DNA of 64,000 nucleotides from Psilocybe azurescens (GCA_023853785.1 JAJIRX010000567.1:744001-808000); one strand, 5' to 3'. Positions 12,040-26,238 are shown, counted from the first letter of the stretch. Numbers and translations: made by a program. Notes: generated by a model not told the origin, from the letters alone.

Positions 12040-13797
12040 ATGTCACAAAGACGCGGATCTTATCGCCGTCCATCTGGGACTGAGGCTCGTCGCCCCTCTA
12101 TCGATCCATCCAGACTTGTATCTATGGATAAGTATGCTAATTACGCCCTGGTTTCGTGCAATTGCGTTTCATAACACCTCTGTACAGGACATCGGCGATC
12201 CCTGGATCTGACGACTTCAATGTAGTCTTCATCGGCGCAGGAAATATCATGTTTGGTGCGTATCATGGCTTGATATTTGACGATAAACCCACGATACTCT
12301 TTGCTGTATCTAGGATCGGATGAAGGCCCTTGGAACCATTCATTCCGTCTGGAACAGTGAGCTTAAATCTTAGAGTCCCAATGAACATTCTCCATTAAAT
12401 GTGATATACAGTAAATTAGGTCCTCGTCTCAAAGTCGTGGCTATTGTCGATCCATTTGTGGAACGTGCAACCTCCGTACTCCAACAGAAATGTGATTCTT
12501 TCGTGGTGTCAGCGTACAAAGATACACGAGTGTTCAAGACCTTTGAAGAGTTCGTCAAAAACATGTCTCCCCGCGATCGGCCACGTGCCGTTATCATTGG
12601 CAGCCCACCCATGTTCCGTGGGTCTATCCAGCCAGGACGCGACATTGAATTGCAGATTCTCAAACATATCCCTGGTATTGCTATTTTTGTCGAAAAGCCT
12701 ATTGCGACCGGGGAAGAAATTGAGATCAGCGAGGCCTATGAGGTGGGCAAGAGGATCGCAGACGCGAAGACTGTATGCTCCGTCGGGTATGTAGTAGGTC
12801 TGACGGCTCCAGATAGAAGACACTCATATGATTTGCTTCACAGGTACATGCTCCGTTATCTGAGAGCTGTCCAGATGATGAAGAAGATTATTGACGACAA
12901 TCAGCTTACCGTAATGAGCACCATTGCGCGATACGCCTGCGCATATGAGTCTATCGCGAAGCTGGACTGGTGGGACAAGGCCAAGAGGTCTGTATCGATT
13001 CAAATTGCCATGTTGAATATAGGACACTGACCCATGGTACGCCCTGTGTATCTAGCTTTGGCCCCATTATCGAGCAAGGAACACATTTCTGTGATCTCTC
13101 TCGTTATTTCGGAGGAGAAATCGAGATCGATTCTGTTCAAGCACATTCTCTAGAATGGGATGAACCGGCCGGTAAGCTTTCGAAGCAGGCGATAGATGAG
13201 AGTAAGATCCCTCCTGAGAGGCGCATCCCTCGAGTGACTGCGGCTACTTGGTGTGTGATATCGTGCAACAAGACATTTCGTTGTTTAATTCAATACTATG
13301 AAGGAAATACGACAATGGAGGTGTTGGAAGCTTCACGCATCTCGTTGCCCTTCAAGGACGCAATTACAGCTGCGAATTCGAAGTGTTTGCCGATGGATAT
13401 TCTCTCAAGTACGATTTTACTTTTATTCACATTTTTACAAGTCAATGACTGAAATTTCATTAGACTTGTAAATCCTTATGTCGCACCTGTGCTATACATC
13501 CGCAAACCAGGCGACGACAATGAGACGATAATGCGCTTCGCGGACGACGATCCTTTCTTCTCCGAGATCTCCAACTTCATCGATACGGTCGAAGACATCG
13601 AAGAAGACTCAGAGGCTGCCCAAATCCTCAGCTCCTACGAAGGTACTTTCAATATAATAAGCTTGTGAACACCAGAGTATTGACTGCGACCGCTAGATGC
13701 TGTCCGAACTTACGAATTTACCTGGGCGATCCGAAAAGCGGCTGAAAAGTCCGCCGCGGCCCTCAAAGCAGCGGCAGCCCTTCGACACGATATTTGA
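12040..13797 (+). CDS. Gfo/Idh/MocA-family NAD(P)-dependent oxidoreductase
   Basis: Cytosolic sugar- or inositol-type dehydrogenase; the substrate is unknown. The protein starts with a Ser/Arg-rich leader, then the Rossmann motif VVFIGAGNIMFG spanning an intron. It continues with LKVVAIVDPFVERA, VEKPIATG (the family's EKP catalytic lysine segment) and VCSVGYMLRYLRAVQ. The C-terminal substrate domain includes GPIIEQGTHFCDLSRYFGG, which carries the conserved His. At least seven short introns are needed; those near 12778, 12988 and 13252 remove in-frame stops. The frame ends LRHDI at TGA 13795-13797. It converges with the aprataxin gene, with 131 bp between stops. Close relatives occur across Agaricomycetes, but none is named confidently. 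Confidence 0.85.
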
Positions 13798-13928
13798 AAG
13801 GAGTTGTTTGCGGACAGATACGATAAATAGCAAAAAGAACAATACGCCAGACATGTACTCACTACTTCCGTCACCGACTTGTTGCAATATCTCAGGAATA
13901 ACACACCAATGTTCATGGAAATTATACG

Positions 13929-14893
13929 CTATAATTTATCGGGACTCGGTGCATCGTCTGTTGATTCTGATGTTGATGATTTTACCTTCTTCGAAGTGGA
14001 GGATTCCGATCCGTCCTTTTCGCCCTTATTGGCGGCTGATTCTCTGTCCTCAAATTTCCGCTTCCGTCTGGCGATTTCTTGTCCGCGACGCTCGAGTTTG
14101 TTCCACTCTTCTTGCAGATGGGCTTTGAGAGTGGGGATATTTTTCATTTCGGCATTGCAATGGAAGCAAAGCAACTTTTCTTTCAAAATCGGCTCGTACT
14201 TGCTTGGTTTGAAGTCTTTGATCTAGGTGGTCATGGTCGTCAATATACCACGAACCGAAGATTCGCGGTTTATGCGTCTTAAAGCGCCTTGATTCCTCTT
14301 ACCAGTTTGGAATAGTAAGTTGGCTCTGAGTCGAACCAAGAGAGCACGTCATCTATGTGCAAAAAGAACCCAAGCTTGGGATGGAACGTGTTATAGTGCT
14401 TCTTGTGCTTCATCTTCTCCGAGCATAGATCTGCAGAGAGGACGTGTAGATGTATGTGACTATAAATGAAAAGGAATCATTGAATGAACCACTATAATTC
14501 GACGCGTCGACGCGACATAATGATAATGACGTACTGCATAGACGGTGCCGCGTGGAACCCAGTCCACACATCCCACTTAAACCCATACCGCTGGACCATC
14601 TCCTCCTGGATCTCCCGCTTGATCACCCTCGCTTCTTCTGCGAGCGCAGTGACGACCTGCTTGGCCTGTTCCCGGTTTCCCGCGTTCAGCAGCGTGCGCA
14701 GGCTGTCCAGAGTGGATGCAGTCAACTTCAAAGGTTCTTGCACCCGTGGCAGAATTAGGAAATGGAAGATGGATTTGGGGTAGGCGTCGAATATAGTGAT
14801 GTTCTTGGGCGAGTGTTTGAAGAGGATGGAGGCAGGCAGGGTTTCGGGCGCTGCTTGCGCGTAGGTGCGGAGGATGGTTAGGTGTGCTGCCAT
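13929..14893 (-). CDS. HNT3: Aprataxin-like HIT-domain DNA repair hydrolase
   Basis: Removes 5'-AMP from abortive DNA ligation intermediates in the nucleus. Three exons: the first, from ATG 14893, encodes the HIT fold start (TIFDAYPKSIFHFLILPR). The second opens with the histidine triad HHIHLHVLS, then SADLCSEKMKHKKHYNTFHP and FFLHIDDVLSWF. The third holds a zinc-finger-like segment (LLCFHCNAEMKNIPTLKAHL) and a Lys/Ser/Asp-rich tail. This HIT plus C2H2/C2HE order is characteristic of aprataxin and Hnt3, not of Hint or Fhit. The catalytic middle His is present. The upstream in-frame TTG is not needed; ATG 14893 gives the expected N-terminus. Confidence 0.9.
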
Positions 14894-15175
14894 GGTGGAA
14901 GGTCTAGACAAAGAGGCGTCAGAAGCATGCGTTCACGTAAATATGGCGATCAAAGACACATATGTTGAAAAGCATGAAATTGTATGTATACTATCAATGA
15001 AAACAAATAGAAAGAATGCTTGTCGATTACAGTACATGTATAGTGATGCCAGCCAGAATTGGTGTTGAGATGAGTTGTGGCGCCGTGTGTTAAAAAAAAT
15101 GGAATAAAATACAAATCCCTACTACAGTCTACTATTACAATTTCAGTTGTTTGTGTTCATAGAACAGCAGGCTGT
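14894..15175. other. Spacer between HNT3 start and GYP7-like 3' end
   Basis: About 280 bp, both neighbours on the minus strand. It holds the HNT3 promoter; nothing else was recognised. Confidence 0.4.
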
Positions 15176-18100
15176 TCAACCACGGTTCGTTTTCAGCAAA
15201 TCCCGAAGTTCGTCGGAAAGCTGGAGAGCAGCGAGGTTCGTCGCAGCCAACTTGGCAGCCGCCGTGCCAGATGCCCTATTCCGAAGGACACCAGAGTTCT
15301 CTTTTGATTGCTCGGCCTTTCGCCTGTCGATGTCGGCGACAATCTGGGAAAAGGAGAGGAAAAGAACTTCTGCTTGACTCAGGGTTGTGTCAAGCTCGAT
15401 CGTCATACTGAGTTCGTTGCAATACTAAGAACAAAAAGGTCAGCAGCAGTCAAGGAGCATGTATTTGAACACACTTTCAAAATCTCGTCAAACTATTCAA
15501 TGAGGCATAAGTATCAAAATCCACAGGCATAAACAGGACAAATATACACACCTCCACAAGATATCGAAGTATCATATCTCGATGTGACTCGAGCACTGCC
15601 AAAGCGACAAACAAGACGAAACCCGAAGTATAATAATCAGTCCATAAGACCTCCCACAAACGCAGGACATCTTCGAACGCGAATTCTCGTTTAAATGATA
15701 TCAGGACCCATCTAATATGAGGTCGCGAATGAGATTCTTGGTCGCGACGGAACTTCAATCCATATATGTACACACCGGAAGCAGAAGAATAGATTTAACG
15801 CGTCCGTTTTCTCTGCAAATCAAAGAGAGGAGTCAGGTTAAAATAGAACGGACACCAGAGTGCGAGACAACGGCAAACCTAAATGCCTGAACAACTCTGG
15901 ATCCATGACCTCTATAAGCTGTTGCAACGTGGACAACTGTTTCTTCATTCCACTCTGATCACGAAGGAAATTCTGTTTCTGTCAAACGACCCAAACACTC
16001 AACACACATCTATCAAAACCGTGATCCATCTCATTTCATGACTTACCATCCGATTCATGACTTCAACAAAACACCAAAAAGTCAATTCTTCATTACCGCC
16101 CATAACGATATAGAGAGGTGCGCAAAGATCGGACATTCCCTGGACATAGCCTGCGCGTGGGGACAAAAAGATTAATCAAATGAAAAAATATACTCACGGG
16201 ATGATAGGACATACCCAAATCCTTCTCGTAGAAGTTATACGTGAGGAGAATGCCTGCCATACGATCCACATGTTCGTTGCTGGGAGATTGCGCTCCGATG
16301 TCATTCATGTTTGGGGAAATGATAGAGTAATGCCTTTGGTGCGCCTTCTCGTCTGACTCGTCGAGATCTGTTGTGGGTATCTCAGCTGGTGCGGAGAACA
16401 TCGGTTGGTTGCGGTCTGTCCGGCGACAGTCAACATCGATTCGGTGGCGTTCCTTTTATTTGAAATATAGAGGTTTCCAGGAAGCAAGGAGAAAATAAAA
16501 GGAGATGTTTGTGATCAGCTCGTGCAGAATGACAGTTTACATAGGAATGGAAACGCACTTCTAAGATTTTCGTGCTATCAAAGACGTCTGGCACACCGCA
16601 CCATTCGTCCTTCACAGATTGATATTTATTCCTGTAAAGTATAGCGATTTCAGTACAATGAATGCATGAAAATCGAAATCAAAAAACCTTTTTTCTCGCC
16701 ACAACTTTTTTTCTCTCTTCAGAGGTAACATCCCACTCATAGACCCCAAGTACAAACGGCCATATCCTCTGTCTCAGAGTGCCCTTAGGATTGATACCCC
16801 TGCGGAACACCTCCCGCCTCATCTCCTCATTCACAATATTCGGCCTCCCATCCCTCCCAAACCAGCTCGCCCACAACCTCTCGTCAACAGGGTGCGCCGG
16901 ATTCCTAGACGACTTCGGCGTCGGCAGATTCGCCGTTGAATGCAGTAGCTCGAAAATGCCCAACGACGAGTCCTCTCCACAACGCCCGCCGCCGACGGCG
17001 GGAGCGCCTACGCCTCCTTCCTCCGCGCGCGCTCGCCCTCCTCCGCAACGATACGCGCCCATCGCGCGAGGTACACGCGCGCGCTCTCGAACTCGCCGAC
17101 GCCGCCCTTCTCGACCCAGCTGCCCCACTCCCACTCGCCGTTCGCGTTCACGAGGCTGCGCACGGGGTCCGGCAGGTGCGGCACGATTGGCTTCGCGAGC
17201 GGGTGCGAGAGGATGTTCTGCGCGGCGTGGCGCGTCGCGCGCGTGATGTTCGAGAAGGACTGCAGCAGCGCCATGCGCGCTTGTGACGAGGGGTTCGTCG
17301 GGGAGAGGCTGGGCGACCCGAGAGAGCGGTGCAGCACGGACGTGCGGTGCGAGTAAGGGTTCGCTGAGCTGGACGCTTCTGAGATGGGCCGCGGTCGGCG
17401 GTGCGCCGGTACAGGCGAGTGAGAATTGGCAAACGAGGATTGCGCCAGGATGTCGTCCACGGCCTCATCCGAGAAGATCTGGGTGGTGTGCGCCTCGATA
17501 TCAGCACGCGACGGGTCGACCAAAAACAGCGACGGCTGCAGGGTCGAGCGGAGCAGATGCGCATAGTTTCTCAAGCGCGACAGCAGATCCTCCCCGCCCC
17601 AGGAATTGATAGATTTCTGGACATGCGAGCTGCCCTGCGTCGGCGGCGGCGGATAAGGCGTCACATTCGCGCCATTGCTCTGGGCGGATCTCGGACTCTG
17701 GAAAGTAAACGAGTGGGATTCATCGTCGTGGAAATGCAGTGTGGGGAGCGTGTCCCCGTTGATGAGGTTGATACCGATAGATCCATCTAGTAAACAGGGT
17801 CAATGGGTACCCTTGAGCAGCAAACAAAAGCGACGCACACCAAGACGAAAGCGACGGCGGATTAACGATGAGTGAGTATATTGAAGTAATCGGCACAGAG
17901 AATGCATAAGATTCTGGCCGTTGGCCAGGAAGTTCAATCAGCACTATGTCTAAATGAATAACGATTGGATGAGTCTAATGAGATTCATATGCAGCCGGTC
18001 CTAGCACGTACCATCATCTTCCTCCGCCGACCTTGGTTGCTCTTCGACTTTTACAAATTTATCCCATTCGGATGTACCCCTCTCATTCAGTAGAGTCTCT

Positions 18101-18364
18101 GGTATCCAAGCCAAGAGGTATATAGGATTGATAGCTTCCTATAAGGAAAGAACATAAGTAAACATATCGATACCCTGAACAGAATCAACGAACACGTTTG
18201 ACAAAGGCCACGAAGCCTGGGATGTTATCCCTAGCGTACGCAGTCGGATTAACGTAGACCTTGGATTTGCTGTACACTAAACGGTACTTGTCGTCGTCAT
18301 CTGCAGTGTGTTTGGTGCCGTTTGAGCCTGAGCCTGGGACATCTGTGCGCCTAATTTCAACCAT
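15176..18364 (-). CDS. GYP7: GYP7-type Rab GTPase-activating protein (TBC domain)
   Basis: Stimulates GTP hydrolysis on a vacuolar/late endosomal Rab (Ypt7/Rab7 class). The N-terminal region (YRLVYSKSKVYVNPTAYA, then IVLIELPGQRPESYAFSVPI) matches the Gyp7 lipid-binding-like domain. The long GC-rich exon at about 17000-17660 is Ser/Pro-rich. The TBC domain follows: TLRQRIWPFVLGVYEWD, the arginine-finger motif in RIDVDCRRTDRNQP, the glutamine finger in YVQGMSDLCAPLYIVMGG, and LRLWEVLWTDY. Both catalytic fingers are intact, so the protein should be active. It ends KTNRG at 15176. The ATG at 18364 is the first in frame with MVEIRRTDVPG; the exact start is not proven. At least nine introns are present. 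Confidence 0.9.
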
Positions 18365-18743
18365 TGATTCTGACTGTGGCTGTTTTGTTAGTGGATTGTG
18401 GAAATTGCGTGGAATCGGATGGACTGACGGAGCTGGTAGATATTATACTGTCTACTGAAGTTGGGCGATGACTCGCAACCATGGATGGACTGCGCACTCA
18501 AGTGAGGTCCCTCTCCTAAGTCGACTGCGATCTCAGTCACTGCGCCGCCCCATCACTCGTCATGTCACGTGTCTTATTTCAAATTAAGCCTCAGCCCAGA
18601 ATCCAGACAGAAAGCATAGCACAGAACTCAAACATGCACACAGTTCACAAACATTACAGGCACATTGCAAGGAGCGTGGCGCGAAAAAAAATAGAGTCAA
18701 TGAAAGAGTAATGGATACATGATGGCTTCCCAATATCTAACAA
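18365..18743. promoter_or_regulatory. Promoter of GYP7-like gene and 3' region of RPS21
   Basis: About 380 bp without a gene. A CACGTG site lies at 18566-18571, about 200 bp upstream of the GYP7-like start. No other element was recognised. Confidence 0.35.
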
Positions 18744-19180
18744 TTACTTTTGGTATGACCACACATTGCGGAGCACTAATCAGGCCCATTAGCAAATGAT
18801 CCAGAACACACCATAGAATAAGCAAACTCACGTCCAGCCTTGGTAGCCAGTCTGTTGATCGAATCATCTCCCTCTCCTTGAGATCGGACCTGTCCGCATA
18901 GAGCGAAGGTGGTGGTGGTGTTCAAAGCCTTGCCATCGGCGTCAACGTCGGCGATGCTAATTTGCACGGAAGCGTGATCCTTGGAAGTGATCAATCGGTC
19001 TGCAGGCAGAGAACAAAGCAGCTTCAGTTAATTGATCCATAAATTAACACCCTCTTTCACGCACTGGTAGCCGAGCACTTGCGGGGAACGTAGAGATCGA
19101 CGAGAACACCCTATATTTCATTCTTCAGACACATAGCCTCATAAAAGAATGGCATAGATACTCACGGAGTCGTTTTCCAT
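18744..19180 (-). CDS. RPS21: 40S ribosomal protein S21 (eS21)
   Basis: Small-subunit cytosolic ribosomal protein. Exons encode MENDS, then GVLVDLYVPRKCSATNR, LITSKDHASVQISIADVDAD, a middle segment with ALCGQVRSQGEGDDSINRL, and a last exon ending AGLLRNVWSYQK at TAA 18744-18746. The whole eS21 length (about 87 residues) is recovered with no gap, and the sequence is nearly consensus for the family. There are four introns, including one right after codon 5, a frequent position in ribosomal protein genes of fungi. Expected to be highly expressed. Confidence 0.96.
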
Positions 19181-19387
19181 TTTGACTTTGAGGACTTTGC
19201 TAGAACGTCGATGGTAGTGAGCACTAGAAATTCAGAACGTGGGAGAGTTTTTCATAAACTGTACAGTTTCCTTTATTTGGACTACTCTGTGCTGCCAAAT
19301 ACTAGATTAGATTATGGAAAGCAACTTTAAGCGCCTGTAACGCATTCCAGACGCAATTGTACAAAAGTGCAAAGTTGGTTGTAAACT

Positions 19388-20863
19388 CTACGCAGAATAA
19401 TTTGAATCCGCGTAGGGGTTGAATCCCTTCGGGAAGACCTGACGGACATTAATGTTAATCCTTGTTGTGCATAGATAATCTTCGTAAGGCTGCCATTCTT
19501 TCTTAAGCGCTTCGTCCCCCAGAGACTCTGTTTTGAGATGAGAGGGTAAAGACCCTTCCAGAATGCGGGGAACACCGTGATATGCTCGTCGACAAGCAGG
19601 TCCTGACATGACAATGATGTCCCCTGAACGCAATACAATAGGAATGGGTTCCGTGTCTCTAGTCAATCCACCAATCAAGAATACAGCGATGTTCCCTAGT
19701 CTAATACGGTGAGCTATGAACAAGGAATCTGTTTTTGATCAGACTCACGATATGGAAACCAAGGGCGATGTGGCACATATTTCAGATCGATCCACATGTG
19801 CCATTAGAGTATCCTGTACTTCTAGTTAATCACAGTCGAATAAACATCGGACGTTGCCCGCACCTTTTCTTGATAAAAGTTGACAATACCAGCATCAGGT
19901 TCTAATAAAAGGTCAACATACTGTACACGTAGAAATTTATGAGTCTCACCATAAGTCTGTTCCCATGTCTCCCATTCCGGACCACCAGTTCCCCATTCCG
20001 ATGGGTCTGAAGCACCGTGGACTGTCGTCCAATCGATAGATCGTACTGCATCATTACAGACAGACCGCAGTTCATCGTCAATTACCCCTCTTCCCTTCGT
20101 GAAATCATACTGCTTCGTTCCCCAATGGTAAAACCATCCGATATTGGCCCATCGAAGTTTGTATACGAGGGAAGAGACAGAAGCAGGCCGGACAGTGGGA
20201 GAAGGTGCCTGAGGCGGTTTGGGGGTCGTTGATATTGTCTGGAAAGTTTCTGGAGACCCAGACTCGTTGTTTATCAGCTGTCGCGGCCCAGCATCTGTCA
20301 GTGGAGGTAGTTCAGACCCAGATGCTCTAGGTTGGACCATGATGTCGTGTTGCGGGTCATCCTTTGCTTTCATATGCGAGTTCCAGAGACCTTCTTCGGG
20401 TAGGACGTAGTGGACATCAAGGTTTGTATCGTTAGGCTGACGAGCGTGACGAGCAAGAGACCACTGAGCGAGATCTCTTTGCCTTTGCTTGGAGATGAAA
20501 GATGGAAGAATGACGAGACCTAGATCTTTGAGAGGTGGCCAAAGCATGATGTTTTCTTGACATACCTGGAATTTGTGGGATGGTATACGCTCCTTCTGAG
20601 ATCTTAACGGATTCGACGGCAGTAGGCGACCCCTTCCAACGGCCAAGCTCTATTTCAGGGTCTCTGGCCGGATCCAAGCAGGCGAGATCCAAAACATGGG
20701 AGAGATCAGGGGGAGGGAACCGGGCCTTGAAGCGCTTCTCTGCAGCCCTGAAGGGAGTCCAGTCCTGGTCGATATTCGGGGGACGATTTTTAGTAGCCTT
20801 GAGATACTGGCGTTGAGCCTTCTTGTACTCTGGAGTGTGAGGGAGAAGAGGAAAGGACGTCAT
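19388..20863 (-). CDS. ALKBH1-type Fe(II)/2-oxoglutarate dioxygenase
   Basis: Nucleic acid demethylase family of AlkB homologue 1, acting on tRNA and/or DNA; the fungal substrate is uncertain. From ATG 20863 the N-terminus reads AQRQYLKATKNRPPNI and PPDLSHVLDL. It continues with LKDLGLVILPSFISKQRQRD, KLRWANIGWFYHWGTKQYDF and EPDAGIVNFYQEKDTLMAHVDRSE across introns. The iron ligands are visible: His and Asp in MAHVDRSE and the distal His in RAYHGVPRI. The 2-oxoglutarate-binding Arg pair lies in RININVRQVFP. GDIIVMSG is the usual core strand. The length (about 400 residues) fits ALKBH1, with a disordered Ser/Pro/Thr insert near the middle. It shares a 91-bp promoter with LETM1. Confidence 0.88.
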
Positions 20864-20954
20864 TGAAGAGGGAAACTAACATGGCCAAATACTCACACTT
20901 GAGTTGTGTTTACGAAACTTTTGAAGAAAGGGCGACCATAACACTCGTTGACTG
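20864..20954. promoter_or_regulatory. 91-bp divergent promoter, ALKBH1-like gene / LETM1
   Basis: The start codons of two divergent genes are only 91 bp apart, so leaders and promoters must overlap strongly. Both products are candidates for mitochondrial roles, and shared expression is an inference. Confidence 0.45.
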
Positions 20955-23350
<2,396 letters not shown>

Positions 23351-23826
23351 ACACCACGTATACAATATTGGCATATAGAGTTTTCATCGCAAAAATTAAT
23401 ACTTGGCCCTCCTCCCGCCACACCACTTTTTTTTTGTTTATAATATTTTTTTTTATCATCGTTTGTGTTGTAAGTAGCTTGGCATCCATCTGACTCGTAT
23501 GGTGGAAGTTGGAGGTACGCTACTAGGTGGCAAGCAAAGCATTTCAGAAGAGTGGGATCAATAACAACAACGGGTAGTTCGAGCAAGCAATTAGATACTA
23601 GAGAGCAGAGCAAACAAGATAATCGTCCCCGAGCAAATAAATACCGAGTGGTGAATGTCATGGATAATCGAAATTAGGGGAGGTTGAAGCCAGTGGAATG
23701 GCGATCGTCGTTTCGTTGTCGTCATTCGTTTTTAGGGATGTAGGGATGTGTGCGTAAGTTTTTTGACTGGAAAGTTCGTAGGTAAGGGTAAATGAATGGC
23801 TATTGGGGGTAGGGGTGAAGGACGAC
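23351..23826. other. Convergent 3' spacer between LETM1 and SHR3
   Basis: About 475 bp between two stop codons. It contains long T runs (around 23427-23455) on the plus strand, which would serve as A-rich or U-rich 3' processing signals. No gene was recognised. Confidence 0.4.
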
Positions 23827-24661
23827 TCAGGCCTGTACTCTCTGTTGAAGGAGCGGCTTGACTTTGTCGTCGCGAATGCTGACATCCGGCGTCTTTGCGC
23901 GTGATTTCTTGCCTTCTGTAGGCGCGGGTGCAGGCGCAGGTTGTTCGATCATGACAAAGTCGTCCTCATCATCCTCGGTGCTCTCAGCCCAGAAGCGGCC
24001 CGCCTGGAGAGCCAGCACCCCTGTGAGCGCGACGCTGCATATGAGGTGGTTGGACGCGAGGTCGAGCGTGGCGTTGCGCAGGGCGCGTGGGATGGGGTCG
24101 CGCAGCTGATGGGCGGGCAGGGAGCCGAATATGGCGAAGATGTCTATAAAAGGTGAGATGTCGGAGAATTCGGTTAGCGTCTTAGCTTGCTCAGCTGTGC
24201 TTAGGCCGTCGGGGACACGTACTAGGGAGGACGGTGTTGATGTACATGACGACTGTTGTGCCAAAGAGGACTGGAGGGGGGAGATTGGTGGTTGGTGTGA
24301 GTGAATCTGGGATTGGGGTTGTTGGACTTACAAATGCTGCCTCCGTCGAACATGATATTTCCAGCGCGCAGATCGTTGAAACTCCACAGAATAGTGGTAG
24401 CTCCGAGTACGATGACTGCTCCTAAGACATAGAGGGCTTCTGGAGTGGACTTTGCTAGGATGGCATAGTAATTCGCTGCTGTCCAGAGATGCTCGTCGGT
24501 GACAGGTGATTTCCAGAGGGTGAGGGAGTCTGCTATCCAATGGGTGAACAGAGCACCTATAACCTGAGCTGTTAAATGGTAGAAGAGGACTTGGAGCAAA
24601 AGAAAAACATTCCTAGCAGAAAACTAGTAACACAGACGACAATGGCAGCGCGGACACCCAT
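23827..24661 (-). CDS. SHR3: SHR3-like ER packaging chaperone for amino acid permeases
   Basis: ER membrane chaperone that helps amino acid permeases fold and enter COPII vesicles. Hydrophobic spans are visible: AAIVVCVTSFLLG, ALYVLGAVIVLGATTILW, LFGTTVVMYINTVLP and ICSVALTGVLALQAG. The Shr3-type segment LFTHWIADSLTLWKSPVTDE lies right after the first helix. The tail is acidic then basic (KKSRAKTPD), fitting a cytosolic C-terminus. Joining the first exon (24661-24613) to ALFTHW gives the perfect family sequence TSFLLGALFTHW, but only if the intron starts with GA at 24612. The nearby GT at 24608 would shift the frame. The GA may be a base error or a rare donor. Two further GT-AG introns are clear. 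Confidence 0.75.
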
Positions 24662-24795
24662 GGCTTCTGGCTTGACAGTTGTGCTGGAACTCGACTCCGT
24701 TCAGATAATATAACTCAATGATCGAACTTTTCAAAGTCCGATTATATCACAAGCATATTGCAAGAATTTGATTTTATATTTATCTCTTGACTTCT
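24662..24795. promoter_or_regulatory. Divergent promoter, SHR3 / RsfS-like gene
   Basis: 134 bp between divergent start codons, AT-rich near the right end (attttatatttatctc). Both genes must be driven from here. Confidence 0.4.
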
Positions 24796-25575
24796 ATGCA
24801 GCCTCTCAGGTGTGCTCGGTCTCTGAACAGGCTCTGTCTGAACATCGTGCACCGTCGTGCCCGCCAGCTCAGCTCAACGTCTGCGTTACAGCAAGCCGCG
24901 GGCACGCCATGGTTTGTTGACCCTACTCCTGCGCCGCAAAGATACGGTCAACGGCCGCTGCCGCCCCATATCCAGAACGTAACAGGTGGCGCGCCTGCTG
25001 TACCAGAGGACGCGCCGGAAGTCTTGAAGTTCCTCCATGCAGAGCTGGCGCAGTCGCCGCATCTAGAAATGGCGCAGCTGGTCGTGTCGCCTTCTATTCT
25101 GCCGCCCCCAGGGCCCGCTCTGCCTCTGCGCATGCCTCACGGCCGTCGGAAACGAGGAGGGACGTATGCGGGAGAGTCTGTATATGACAAGACGGGTGGC
25201 GGGATCTGGGATTGGGTCGTGATCGCACAGGTTGGTTTTTTTTACGGTCATGGGGTTCTTTTTGGGCGGATGGTATTACTGAGCACTTCTCCGTGGTGAA
25301 TAGGTCAAAGAAGGAACGGAGAATAGAGGAGCTATTGATTCTGTTGTTCGACTGGTGCGGAAAACGGTACGTCAGTTATTTGGCTTGAGAATATGCAAGT
25401 GTTGAGTGCGGGGTTTCTTTTTTAGCTTCTGAGGAGAGAGCCACCTGTGCCACTCGCTCCAAAGTCACGGCATAGTAGTGGAACGGAGTGGGTCCTCATA
25501 GATGCTGGGACCTTCGCTATTCATATTGTAAGCAAGGGTGCCCGGGAGAGATATTTCAATCAGATAGCCTGGTAG
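24796..25575 (+). CDS. Mitochondrial RsfS/Iojap (MALSU1/Atp25 N-domain) ribosome silencing factor-like protein
   Basis: Likely mitochondrial protein that binds the large ribosomal subunit during assembly. From ATG 24796 the N-terminus is Arg-rich (RSLNRLCLNIVHRRARQLSS), a mitochondrial presequence. It is followed by a linker ending WFVDPTPAPQRYG. The C-terminal domain crosses three exons: IWDWVVIAQ, VKEGTENRGAIDSVVRLVRK and SSGTEWVLIDAGTFAIHIVS. The last has the WVLID(A/G)G core strand of the RsfS fold (usually D-x-V-V-H-I/V-F). The frame ends at TAG 25573-25575. It lacks the long C-terminal half of yeast Atp25, so it is closer in size to MALSU1. The family is fairly sure, the exact orthology less so. 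Confidence 0.75.
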
Positions 25576-25654
25576 CCAGGAGTGACGTCAAATCCTGTAT
25601 TATTTTCTATATAACCCCTGCGCTTTTACATGTACATGCTCCCTATAATTCACA

Positions 25655-26153
25655 ATGGCTTCTAACGATCAATCCATGCTCTCTGCTAAAACCGCTACCA
25701 TATACCCTGGCATAGCCAACCCGACCCCTTCTTCGGGCGTCGTTGACCCTGCCGCGTCCAACTTTGTAAGTTCGAACCCTATGCAGCACAACTAGTGTGA
25801 TCTCATGTATTCCTGTCTAGGTTAATGACCCCAGCACACCCACGTTTGGCGCTGGCGCAGGCCAGGATTTCCAAGGCCATAATGCAGCCAAGCAAATTTT
25901 GAAAGATTCTGCTGGTGTTGTCGAAGCCCGCCCAGGCATCATCGAGTCCACCAACATCGACCCTCTGAACGAAAACTCAAATAAAGGTATATAAATACTT
26001 CAAAAAATAGTAACTTTGGCTTATTTTATTTTACCAGACGATGGATGGGCGAATGCTACGACTAAAACTACAAGTCACAAAGACTCTGATCACAAAGAGT
26101 CAGAGGAGCCCGGCGTTGTAAAGAAGATCGTGAATACTGTATTGGGAAAGTAA
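25655..26153 (+). CDS. Small hydrophilic protein, unknown function
   Basis: Three exons (25655-25765, 25821-25986, 26038-26153) give a closed frame of 130 residues. It is polar and lacks hydrophobic segments. The start is MASNDQSMLSAKTATIYPGI, the middle reads DPSTPTFGAGAGQDFQGHNA, and the end is Ser/His/Glu-rich then EPGVVKKIVNTVLGK, a possible short amphipathic helix. No family is recognised. The composition resembles stress-associated hydrophilic proteins, but that is a weak analogy. The clean splice sites and the close fit between RsfS and SPF45 support a real gene. It begins only 80 bp after the RsfS stop. Confidence 0.6.
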
Positions 26154-26238
26154 ATAATAATTTGTACAAACGCCGTGGTAACCAAATAGCTTGTAAAACT
26201 AATAATAATCAATTCTTGAACTGGAACACCCATCCACG

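Noticed and set aside
16779..17790. Several Arg-rich open frames opposite or offset to the GYP7-like exon
   Set aside because: They are by-products of GC-rich codons in the real exon, which carries TBC and Gyp7 features.
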